Source of the DNA: Sulfurimonas sp.
GTDB lineage: Bacteria > Campylobacterota > Campylobacteria > Campylobacterales > Sulfurimonadaceae
NCBI GenBank assembly: GCA_027044845.1
Contig: JALUBM010000151.1
Location: 1 to 6,264, forward strand
DNA length: 6,264 bases
Reading direction: 5' to 3'
Below the pieces are notes generated by a model that was not told the origin of the DNA, searched no databases, and saw only the letters and a list, made by a program, of their open reading frames with translations. The position numbers and the translations under genes are program-made. This document shows positions 1-5,616 of the stretch, piece by piece (position 1 is the stretch's first letter; every line of letters begins with the position of its first letter).

Positions 1-349
1 TATCACCACTGTGATAAGACTTCGGCTTAAGATTTTCTTTGCCCGAACAGCCTCTAAAATGCATAAGAACACTGCTAAATCCTGCCTCTTTAAGCTCTTT
101 CATTGTTCCTTGAATATAGGGAGATTTATATGATCCTGTAAGTCCATGAAAAAGAATAACAATAGGAGTATTTTCTTGATGATGATTGATTTTTTGCCAA
201 TAACATTCTACAAAATCTCCATCACTCAATATAAAAGTTTCTATTTCAAAATCTGTAGAAGAAAATTTTCTAAAGAAGCTTGCATAGATAGTTTGGAGAT
301 GTCTATTTTTTAATCCAAATGCTGGTTGAAAGTGTTGAAGATTATTCAT
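1..349 (-). CDS. YheT-like alpha/beta hydrolase, N-terminal part (runs off left edge)
   Basis: Partial gene: 116 codons are visible and the C-terminal part lies outside the window. The product resembles the YheT/UPF0017 family of alpha/beta-fold hydrolases, probably cytosolic esterases with poorly defined substrates. Residues 13-27 (LKNRHLQTIYASFFR) match the family's N-terminal signature. Residues 63-73 form the strand and oxyanion-hole turn (IVILFHGLTGS), followed by SPYIQG at 76-81. MHFRGCSG at 96-103 and YHSG at 112-115 are also family hallmarks. The nucleophile serine would lie further downstream and cannot be seen. The start is well fixed: the ATG at 347-349 is preceded in frame by a TAA four codons upstream (359-361), and a weak AAGA Shine-Dalgarno-like stretch lies about 7 bases ahead. 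It is divergent from nrdB and shares a 76-base spacer with it. Family assignment is confident; the exact substrate is unknown. Confidence 0.9.
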   Translation of the reverse strand, partial: MNNLQHFQPAFGLKNRHLQTIYASFFRKFSSTDFEIETFILSDGDFVECYWQKINHHQENTPIVILFHGLTGSYKSPYIQGTMKELKEAGFSSVLMHFRGCSGKENLKPKSYHSGD

Positions 350-384
350 TGAATAATCTTATCAAAGTTTTATGTATAGATGGC

Positions 385-390
385 TATAAT
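385..390 (+). promoter_or_regulatory. Probable sigma70 -10 box of the nrdB operon
   Basis: A perfect TATAAT lies 35 bases before the nrdB ATG. There is no recognisable -35 hexamer at 16-18 bases spacing, which is common in Campylobacterota, where the -35 box is poorly conserved. It would drive nrdB, the CN hydrolase and pcm. Assigned by sequence match only. Confidence 0.55.
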
Positions 391-413
391 CTCTTACTAA
401 AATCAAAATATTC

Positions 414-417
414 GGAG
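414..417 (+). promoter_or_regulatory. Ribosome binding site of nrdB
   Basis: GGAG is followed by 8 bases before the ATG at 426. The spacer contains a run of five C (419-423), unusual for this AT-rich sequence. It supports the start at 426. Confidence 0.6.
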
Positions 418-425
418 TCCCCCAA

Positions 426-1448
426 ATGAATAGAAAACAAATATATAATCCTGATTCAACTGAAGATGTAAATGGTAGAAAAGTATTTGGTGGTAATCCG
501 ACAGGAATTTTTGAGTTAAACAATATAAAATACCAATGGGCATATAATCTGTGGGAGATGATGTTAAATAACACATGGTTTCCAAAAGAAGTTGATATGA
601 CACGGGATGTAAATGATTATAAGCAGCTGACAGATGCAGAAAAAACTGCTTATGATAAAGCACTTTCACAACTTATCTTTATGGATTCACTGCAAACAAA
701 TAACTTGATTGACAATGTTAATCCATATGTAACTGCTCCTGAAATAAATCTAATTTTAGTACGTCAATCTTTTGAAGAGGCACTCCACTCACAAAGTTAT
801 GCTGTTATGGTTGATAGTATTTCAACAAATTCTGAAGAGATATATGAACTTTGGCGTAGAGATATGATGCTAAAACATAAAAATGATGCTATTGCAGCGG
901 TCTATCAAGAACTTGCAAAGCATCCTACTGATACAAACTTTGTAAAGGCATGTTTTGCCAATCAAATTCTCGAAGGTATTTATTTTTACAGTGGATTTAC
1001 TTATATTTATACACTGGCACGTTCTGGAAAAATGCTTGGATCTGCACAGATGATTCGTTTTATACAACGTGATGAAGTGACACACTTAGTTCTTTTTCAA
1101 AACCTTATTAATACTTTGAGAAAAGAGCGTCCTGACCTTTTTACTGATGAGCTTAGAGCCGATGTAATTGCAATGTTTAAAGAAGCTGTTAAGCTTGAAA
1201 CAGAATGGGGAAAATATATCACACAAGGACAGATTTTAGGTCTTACAGATGGTATTGTAGAACAATATATTCAGTACCTTGCAGATGACAGATTAATTTC
1301 AGTCGGTTTTGAGAAACTTTATAATGTTTCTAATCCTATTAAATGGGTTGATGATTTTGCAAAGTTTAATAACCAAAAAACAAACTTCTTTGAAGGAACG
1401 GTAACAAATTATTCAAAAGGAAGTCTTTCCTTTGATGATGACTTCTAA
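426..1448 (+). CDS. nrdB: Ribonucleoside-diphosphate reductase, beta subunit (class Ia-type, R2)
   Basis: Small subunit of aerobic class I ribonucleotide reductase. It houses the di-iron/tyrosyl radical cofactor that starts reduction of NDPs to dNDPs in the NrdA partner, in the cytosol. The 340-residue length is normal for R2. All expected cofactor residues are present by alignment with E. coli NrdB from memory: D87 (in FMDSLQ), E118 and H121 with radical tyrosine Y125 (in EALHSQSY), E183 (in LEGIYFY), and E217 and H220 (in RDEVTH). W51 and D216 fit the radical-transfer relay, and Y329 in the flexible tail could be the interface tyrosine. The acidic C-terminus (SLSFDDDF) would dock to NrdA. 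There is no nrdA, nrdI or nrdH nearby, so the large subunit must be encoded elsewhere; absence of NrdI/NrdH neighbours argues against class Ib. It is the first gene of an apparent operon, and its last 14 bases overlap the next gene. Confidence 0.97.
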   Translation: MNRKQIYNPDSTEDVNGRKVFGGNPTGIFELNNIKYQWAYNLWEMMLNNTWFPKEVDMTRDVNDYKQLTDAEKTAYDKALSQLIFMDSLQTNNLIDNVNPYVTAPEINLILVRQSFEEALHSQSYAVMVDSISTNSEEIYELWRRDMMLKHKNDAIAAVYQELAKHPTDTNFVKACFANQILEGIYFYSGFTYIYTLARSGKMLGSAQMIRFIQRDEVTHLVLFQNLINTLRKERPDLFTDELRADVIAMFKEAVKLETEWGKYITQGQILGLTDGIVEQYIQYLADDRLISVGFEKLYNVSNPIKWVDDFAKFNNQKTNFFEGTVTNYSKGSLSFDDDF

Positions 1449-2175
1449 AATTTGTGAGCATACTCTTTGCTCACTATTATTTACAACAACATTGAACTAT
1501 GATGATAATTTACAAACATTGCTAACACTCATAGCACAAACAAAAGAAAATTCTGTTATTGTAGCCCCTGAAGTTTGTTTGACAGGATTTGATTATAAGC
1601 ATATGGATGAGATGCTTGCCTTTGCCCCAAAAGCAACAGAAGCTTTGAAAAAAGCCTCTTCTAACAAAATTATAATCTTAACAGTGTTAGAAGAAAAGGA
1701 AGGCAAGATTTTTAATTTTGCTAAAGTTTTTTATAATGGTGAAGTTGTATTTCAAAGAGCAAAAGCACGACTTTTTAAGTTTGGGAATGAAGACAAGTAT
1801 ATGCAAGAAGGAAGTGATGAAAATTTTAGAATAGTTGAAGTTGCAGGTATTAAGTTAGCTGTGTTCGTTTGTTTTGAACTTCGTTTTAAAGAATTGTGGC
1901 AAAAGTCGGAGGGTGCAGATATAATTGTAGTGCCTTCATGGTGGGGGAAATTACGTACAGAACATTTTAAAAGTTTAACACAAACTTTAGCACTGATAAA
2001 CCAGTGTTATGTGGTTGCAAGTGATAGTGCAAATAAAGAATGTACTGCAATGAGTGGCATCATTACGCCGCAGGGTGAAGCTATAAGAAATGGGAATAAG
2101 CCTTGCTTAGAAATGAAATATAATAAAAAAGATATAACTCTCATGAGAAGATATATAGATGTAGGGATAAAATAG
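1435..2175 (+). CDS. Carbon-nitrogen hydrolase (nitrilase superfamily)
   Basis: About 246 residues, a full-length single-domain member of the CN hydrolase/nitrilase superfamily, whose enzymes cleave amides, carbamoyl groups or nitriles through a Glu-Lys-Cys triad. Numbered from the ATG at 1435, the triad is visible as E46 (APEVCLTGF), K110 (RAKARLF, matching the family's K-x-H-L-F) and C146 (VFVCFELRF). WWGK at 169-172 and the GIITPQGE turn near 208-215 are also typical. The subfamily is unclear; Nit2-like omega-amidases and N-carbamoyl amidases are possible, so no symbol is given. The start is ambiguous: TTG at 1432, ATG at 1435 and ATG at 1438 are in frame. A purine-rich AAAGGAAG (1416-1423) sits 11 bases before 1435 and 8 before 1432. 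The gene overlaps nrdB by 14 bases and pcm follows after one base, so the three are probably cotranscribed and translationally coupled. Confidence 0.9.
   Translation: MMTSKICEHTLCSLLFTTTLNYDDNLQTLLTLIAQTKENSVIVAPEVCLTGFDYKHMDEMLAFAPKATEALKKASSNKIIILTVLEEKEGKIFNFAKVFYNGEVVFQRAKARLFKFGNEDKYMQEGSDENFRIVEVAGIKLAVFVCFELRFKELWQKSEGADIIVVPSWWGKLRTEHFKSLTQTLALINQCYVVASDSANKECTAMSGIITPQGEAIRNGNKPCLEMKYNKKDITLMRRYIDVGIK
2163..2167 (+). promoter_or_regulatory. Ribosome binding site of pcm inside the CN hydrolase 3' end
   Basis: AGGGA lies 9 bases before the TTG at 2177 and inside the last codons of the preceding gene. There is no in-frame ATG in the first 69 codons of pcm, so this site decides the TTG start. 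Confidence 0.6.
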
Positions 2176-2176
2176 T

Positions 2177-2815
2177 TTGGATAGAATAACAGCGACAAAA
2201 ACAGCTCGTTTGGCAAATGAGTGTGATGCAAAATTTAAGTTGAGTGAAGAAGTAAAAAATGCCATTGCTTCGACAAATAGAGAAGCATTTGTTCCTATAG
2301 GATTTAGACATAATGCGTATAAACTTGATGCACTACCCATAGGTGCCGACCAATATATTAGTTCTCCCTTAACAGTTGCAAAAATGACGGAATATCTTTT
2401 TCCTCGTGGTGCAGACAGAGTTTTAGAAGTGGGATGTGGAAGTGGCTATCAGGCAGCGGTTCTTTCTCACCTTTTTCGTGGGGTATTTACGATTGAGCGT
2501 ATAGAATCTCTTATGCTTGAAGCAAAAAAACGATTTCGTGAATTGGGTATTAACAATGTTAATACACGTACAGATGATGGTCAAAATGGATGGATTGCTT
2601 ATGCACCTTATGATAGAATTCTTTTTTCAGCAACAGCCAAAGAAGTACCACAAAAGCTTTTTGAACAGTTGGCAGATGGTGGTATTTTAGTTGCACCACT
2701 GCAAAAGGGTAACAAACAGGTCATAACTCGTTTTATAAAAGGTAGTGGACGTATTGAAAAAGAAGAGCTTGAAGATTGTGATTTTGTTCCCATCCTTGAT
2801 GGTGTGTTGAAGTAA
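2177..2815 (+). CDS. pcm: Protein-L-isoaspartate O-methyltransferase
   Basis: Repairs damaged proteins by transferring a methyl group from S-adenosylmethionine to L-isoaspartyl residues, allowing return to aspartate. It is a cytosolic class I methyltransferase; 212 residues is the normal length. Landmarks in order: AFVP near 37-40; DALPIG at 51-56; the family block QYISSPLTVAKM at 59-70; SAM-binding motif I, VLEVGCGSG at 82-90; the acidic residue after the second strand, E107 in FTIER; and the closing block from YDRILFSATA (145-154) through LADGGILVAP (165-174). The start is TTG, supported by the AGGGA site at 2163-2167 and by homology-like sequence from the first residues onward. It begins one base after the CN hydrolase stop, so translation is probably coupled. 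It is the last gene of the nrdB unit before a 52-base spacer. Confidence 0.95.
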   Translation: MDRITATKTARLANECDAKFKLSEEVKNAIASTNREAFVPIGFRHNAYKLDALPIGADQYISSPLTVAKMTEYLFPRGADRVLEVGCGSGYQAAVLSHLFRGVFTIERIESLMLEAKKRFRELGINNVNTRTDDGQNGWIAYAPYDRILFSATAKEVPQKLFEQLADGGILVAPLQKGNKQVITRFIKGSGRIEKEELEDCDFVPILDGVLK

Positions 2816-2835
2816 ATTTATAAGTTTTTTATAGT
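2807..2835 (+). promoter_or_regulatory. Probable sigma70 promoter of thyX
   Basis: TTGAAG (2807-2812) and TATAGT (2830-2835) are separated by 17 bases. They match the -35 and -10 consensus at 4 of 6 and 5 of 6 positions. The -35 box overlaps the last codons of pcm. Transcription would start near 2842, giving a leader of about 25 bases. It would give thyX its own expression even if it is also read through from the nrdB operon. Confidence 0.45.
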
Positions 2836-2856
2836 AAAATAGTATTAATTCAATTT

Positions 2857-2860
2857 AGGG
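2857..2860 (+). promoter_or_regulatory. Ribosome binding site deciding the thyX start
   Basis: AGGG ends 7 bases before the ATG at 2868 but only 1 base before the in-frame GTG at 2862. The spacing therefore favours the ATG, shortening the protein by two residues compared with the longest frame. Confidence 0.65.
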
Positions 2861-2867
2861 CGTGTTT

Positions 2868-3701
2868 ATGGAAGAGATGTATGGTATAAAGTATTCAAAA
2901 CCAAAAGTTGTTTTACTTCAAGATACAGGTATTGGAGTATCAGAAACAGCTGCACGTACATGTTATGACAGTTTTTGCAATAGTGAAAATAAAGTTGTTC
3001 AAGAGATTGAAAACATTTTACCTGATGAAGCTATGTGTCAAACTCTCAATGATATAGAAGAATCACAACTTCTTGATGATTTAGCATGGACTTATTTTCA
3101 TCACTCTATATTGGAACATGCAAATCTTAGTTATCTTATTCGTGGAACGAGTAGAGGAGTTTTGCAAGAACATGCAAGACATCGTATTCAGGCTATTAGT
3201 GTAAGAAGTACACGCTATACCATGAGTTCTCTTATTAATGCTTTTGTCGCATCGAAGCATGGGGGAAATAAAGAATTTTTTATAGACAAAATTTTGGAAT
3301 TTGATATGTTTGTGACTACTGATGAAGCTTATAATAGACTTGAAATAGGCACAATATATGACAAACTTTATTTTCAGTCACAAAAGATTGAAGATTTTTA
3401 TGCAATTTCGGTTGCAAAGAGTTCCTTACCTTTTGTAGAAGAACTTCACGGAAAACCACAGGAACTTTATGAAGCTTTGCAGGATGGAAAGAAGAAAAGA
3501 AACGTAGGGGATGCTTTTAAACATATTATTACGGACAATGTTAAAGTAGATATGGTAGTAACATTCAATCTTAGAAGTTTGAAAAACTATCTTACATTAC
3601 GTGATAGTGGTGCCGCATATTTTCAAATACGTTGGCTTGCTCAGGAGATGATGAGGGTTACTCCTCAAAAATACCTTGATTTAATTATTAAGAAAAAATA
3701 G
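2868..3701 (+). CDS. thyX: FAD-dependent thymidylate synthase (ThyX), long divergent form
   Basis: Makes dTMP from dUMP with methylene-tetrahydrofolate, FAD and NADPH, replacing ThyA. Numbered from the ATG at 2868 (277 residues): HSILEH at 79-84, the SR pair at 95-96, and the signature RHR(x7)S at 104-114 running on to STRY at 114-117. These fit the dUMP/FAD-binding core. NLRSL at 234-238 and LR at 244-245 follow near the C-terminus. Two features are odd. The protein is well above the roughly 210-230 residues of Helicobacter, Campylobacter and Thermotoga ThyX, with extra sequence before the signature and about 45 extra residues after it. The usual AR-x-x-LP block upstream of NLRSL reads AFKHIIT here, and the AQWEI-like block reads AYFQI. 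It is therefore a divergent branch, or possibly a paralogue with altered activity. Cotranscription with the downstream lipoprotein is likely. Confidence 0.88.
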   Translation: MEEMYGIKYSKPKVVLLQDTGIGVSETAARTCYDSFCNSENKVVQEIENILPDEAMCQTLNDIEESQLLDDLAWTYFHHSILEHANLSYLIRGTSRGVLQEHARHRIQAISVRSTRYTMSSLINAFVASKHGGNKEFFIDKILEFDMFVTTDEAYNRLEIGTIYDKLYFQSQKIEDFYAISVAKSSLPFVEELHGKPQELYEALQDGKKKRNVGDAFKHIITDNVKVDMVVTFNLRSLKNYLTLRDSGAAYFQIRWLAQEMMRVTPQKYLDLIIKKK

Positions 3702-3703
3702 GA
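3700..3703 (+). promoter_or_regulatory. Ribosome binding site of the lipoprotein gene, overlapping the thyX stop
   Basis: AGGA shares its first two bases with the TAG stop of thyX (3699-3701) and lies 6 bases (all T) before the ATG at 3710. The arrangement suggests translational coupling to thyX. Confidence 0.6.
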
Positions 3704-3709
3704 TTTTTT

Positions 3710-3928
3710 ATGTATAAGATTTTAATACTAGCAACACTTCTTTTTACAGGTTGTTCAAATATTACTATAACGGCAGCAATGTGTGATAAGATTGAGAATG
3801 AACCGAGTGCTACAATTCCGCAGGAATGTAAGGCATACAGTGAAAAAGAAGCAGAAAAAGCATTCAATAAGGTTGTGAATGAGAAAAAAGTATCTAATTC
3901 AAATATAGAGTTTCACAAAGAGAAATAA
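3710..3928 (+). CDS. Small predicted lipoprotein, function unknown
   Basis: A 72-residue protein. Residues 2-14 form a short signal: one lysine, a hydrophobic stretch (ILILATLLF), then a lipobox-like FTGC with C15 as the predicted lipidation site. F at -3 is less usual than L or V. The mature peptide would be 58 residues, with two further cysteines (C25 and C40), which could form a disulfide in the periplasm, and a lysine/glutamate-rich, probably helical second half. I do not recognise a named family. It starts 8 bases after thyX with a good AGGA site, so it is probably expressed with thyX, but nothing suggests a role in thymidylate synthesis. The clear signal, ribosome site and lack of overlap with other genes support it as real. 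It could be membrane-anchored in either membrane. Confidence 0.75.
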   Translation: MYKILILATLLFTGCSNITITAAMCDKIENEPSATIPQECKAYSEKEAEKAFNKVVNEKKVSNSNIEFHKEK

Positions 3929-3946
3929 ATAAAACTTTTTTAATGG

Positions 3947-3974
3947 TTAAAGTCAGTAAAAAAAGTAGTATAAT
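3947..3974 (+). promoter_or_regulatory. Probable sigma70 promoter of phnA
   Basis: A perfect TATAAT at 3969-3974 has a weak -35-like TTAAAG at 3947-3952, 16 bases upstream. Transcription would start near 3981. The spacer after the lipoprotein gene has no convincing terminator hairpin, so read-through from upstream is also possible. Confidence 0.6.
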
Positions 3975-3994
3975 TGCGAAAAAATATATTATCT

Positions 3995-4001
3995 AAGGAA
4001 G
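3995..4001 (+). promoter_or_regulatory. Ribosome binding site of phnA
   Basis: AAGGAAG lies 4 bases before the ATG at 4006 (6 bases counting from its AAGGA part). It is the strongest Shine-Dalgarno sequence in the window and fixes this start. Confidence 0.7.
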
Positions 4002-4005
4002 AATA

Positions 4006-4536
4006 ATGGCTAGAAGTGAAGTATGTGAATTATGTGGAAGTAGTGAAGATGTAAGTGTTTTGGAACTACCAGTAAGTGATGGAAGTGAAGAACAAAGTAT
4101 TTATGTTTGTGCTACATGTAAAAGTCAAATAGAGAGCGGAGAGCTTGATGAAACACATTTTAACTGTTTAAATGATGCTATGTGGAGTGAAATTTCTGCT
4201 GTGAAAGTAATGGCATATATTTTGTGGAATAAACTTGGTCGTGCTGATATGACAGATATGATGTATCTTGAAGAAGCAGAACAAAAACTTGCCGAGGCTG
4301 CAATAAATGCAGAAGCGAATAAAGTAGTTTTTCGTGATGCAAATGGTGTTGAACTTCAAGCTGGTGACAGCATTGTAATTTTAAAAGATTTAGATGTGAA
4401 AGGTGCTGGTTTTACCGCAAAACGTGGAACAACGGTTACTCGTATTGCTCTTCCTAATGATATGGATGACCATGTTGAAGGTCGTGTGAATGGAACAAAG
4501 ATTTATTTAAAAACTGAATTTATTAAAAAAGCATAA
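4006..4536 (+). CDS. PhnA/YjdM-family zinc-ribbon protein
   Basis: A 176-residue cytosolic protein of the family named PhnA (YjdM in E. coli). An N-terminal zinc ribbon has C7-x2-C10 and C35-x2-C38. A middle helical segment contains the family block HFNCLNDAMWSE (51-62), and the C-terminal PhnA domain covers about 106-175 with DANGVEL, AGDSIVILKDLDVKG and the closing VEGRVNG block. E. coli YjdM is about 111 residues and lacks the middle region; this is the longer form. Despite the historic name and frequent 'alkylphosphonate utilization' labels, this family is not the phosphonoacetate hydrolase of Pseudomonas, and no phosphonate genes are near. Its molecular function is not established. It has its own strong promoter and ribosome site, and dgt follows after 12 bases in the same reading frame. 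Confidence 0.92.
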   Translation: MARSEVCELCGSSEDVSVLELPVSDGSEEQSIYVCATCKSQIESGELDETHFNCLNDAMWSEISAVKVMAYILWNKLGRADMTDMMYLEEAEQKLAEAAINAEANKVVFRDANGVELQAGDSIVILKDLDVKGAGFTAKRGTTVTRIALPNDMDDHVEGRVNGTKIYLKTEFIKKA

Positions 4537-4548
4537 AAAGAAAAAATA

Positions 4549-5616
4549 TTGAAACCATATGAGCGATTTTATAAAATAGACAAGGACTTTCGTAATCCTT
4601 ATGCCAGAGACAGAGATAGAATTATTCACTCTGGCTCATTTAGAAAACTTGAGTATAAAACACAGGTTTTTTTAAATCATGAAGGTGATTTTTTTCGTAC
4701 ACGTTTGACACATTCCATCGAAGTCTCACAAATTGCTCGTTCTATTACTTCTCAGCTTGAATTAAATGAATCTTTGGCAGAAGCTATTGCTTTGGCACAT
4801 GATTTGGGTCATACGCCTTTTGGTCATATTGGTGGTGATACTTTGGATGAATGTCTTAAATCTGATGGCTTTTTTAATGGATTTGAACATAATTTTCAAT
4901 CGTTTAGGGTTGTGACAAAACTTGAAAAAAGGTATAAAGATTTTGACGGGCTTAATCTTACTTTTGCAACACTTGAAGGGATATTAAAACACTCTTATCC
5001 GTATAAAAAATCATTTTTACCCGATTACATAGATGAACAATTTAATCTTGATAAACACCCTACTTATGAAGCAATGGTTGTGGACCGTGCAGATGAAATA
5101 GCGTATATGAGTCATGATATAGATGACGGAGTTAATTCTGGATTGATTACTTTTGAAGATTTACGAGAGAGTAAACTTGCTTGTGAAATACTTGAAAAAG
5201 TAGCGAAAGAGGGTGTTGGTAAAGAAAATGGTGAGATGTTTCGTTATAGATTTAGTTCAAATCTTATAAATCATTTGGTTTATTCTTTGTTAGATTATTC
5301 CAAAGAAAAAGTAGCACATCAAGAAGAAATGCCCATAGGTTTTGACAAAGAATTAGAGACACAAATTAAAAAACTAAAAAAGATTCTTTTTATAAAGATG
5401 TATCAGCATAAAAATATTGTTAGAAAAATGTATGCTGGAAAACAGGCTATAAAAGGCTTATATAAAGGATTTACAGAAGAAGAAAAGATGCTTCCATCAT
5501 TTTATTATGAGCAGTTACATGTAAGAAACAAACATCGTGTGATAGCTGATTATATTGCGAGTATGAGTGATAGATATGCACTCAATTTTCACAATGAAAT
5601 GTACGGAAAACTTTAA
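4549..5616 (+). CDS. dgt: dGTPase-like deoxynucleoside triphosphate triphosphohydrolase (HD domain)
   Basis: Hydrolyses dGTP, and probably other dNTPs, to the deoxynucleoside and triphosphate, thereby limiting dNTP pools. Cytosolic; 355 residues. The N-terminal block [16 protein letters not shown] (19-34) with KTQVF (37-41) and the [14 protein letters not shown] segment (51-64) are classic for the family. Metal ligands of the HD domain: H55, H84-D85, and probably D182 in the ADEIAY block, followed by HDIDDG (189-194). H93 in TPFGHIGG matches the catalytic-region histidine of E. coli Dgt (H126). The glutamate usual three residues later (E129 in E. coli) is G96 here, with D97 next to it. The start is TTG with only a weak AAGAA site; no in-frame ATG lies nearby and the in-frame TAA of phnA is 12 bases upstream, so TTG is the only sensible choice. 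Substrate range cannot be told from sequence. Confidence 0.92.
   Translation: MKPYERFYKIDKDFRNPYARDRDRIIHSGSFRKLEYKTQVFLNHEGDFFRTRLTHSIEVSQIARSITSQLELNESLAEAIALAHDLGHTPFGHIGGDTLDECLKSDGFFNGFEHNFQSFRVVTKLEKRYKDFDGLNLTFATLEGILKHSYPYKKSFLPDYIDEQFNLDKHPTYEAMVVDRADEIAYMSHDIDDGVNSGLITFEDLRESKLACEILEKVAKEGVGKENGEMFRYRFSSNLINHLVYSLLDYSKEKVAHQEEMPIGFDKELETQIKKLKKILFIKMYQHKNIVRKMYAGKQAIKGLYKGFTEEEKMLPSFYYEQLHVRNKHRVIADYIASMSDRYALNFHNEMYGKL

Noticed and set aside
360..400. NrdR-box-like operator ahead of nrdB
   Set aside because: The AT-rich stretch superficially resembles half of such a box, but I see no paired conserved 16-base palindromes.
403..669. Minus-strand open frames at 362-574 and 403-669
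   Set aside because: They lie antisense to the start of nrdB, whose protein is clearly conserved, and their translations show no recognisable domain.
2007..2340. Minus-strand open frames across the CN hydrolase-pcm junction
   Set aside because: They are antisense to two well-supported genes, and their hydrophobic-looking translations are what antisense of AT-rich coding DNA gives.
2862..2864. GTG at 2862 as thyX start
   Set aside because: It is only one base from the AGGG site, while the in-frame ATG at 2868 has ideal 7-base spacing.
3911..3942. Rho-independent terminator after the lipoprotein gene
   Set aside because: There is a T run (3936-3941), but the only stem is a four-base AAAG/CTTT pair with a long loop, too weak to call.
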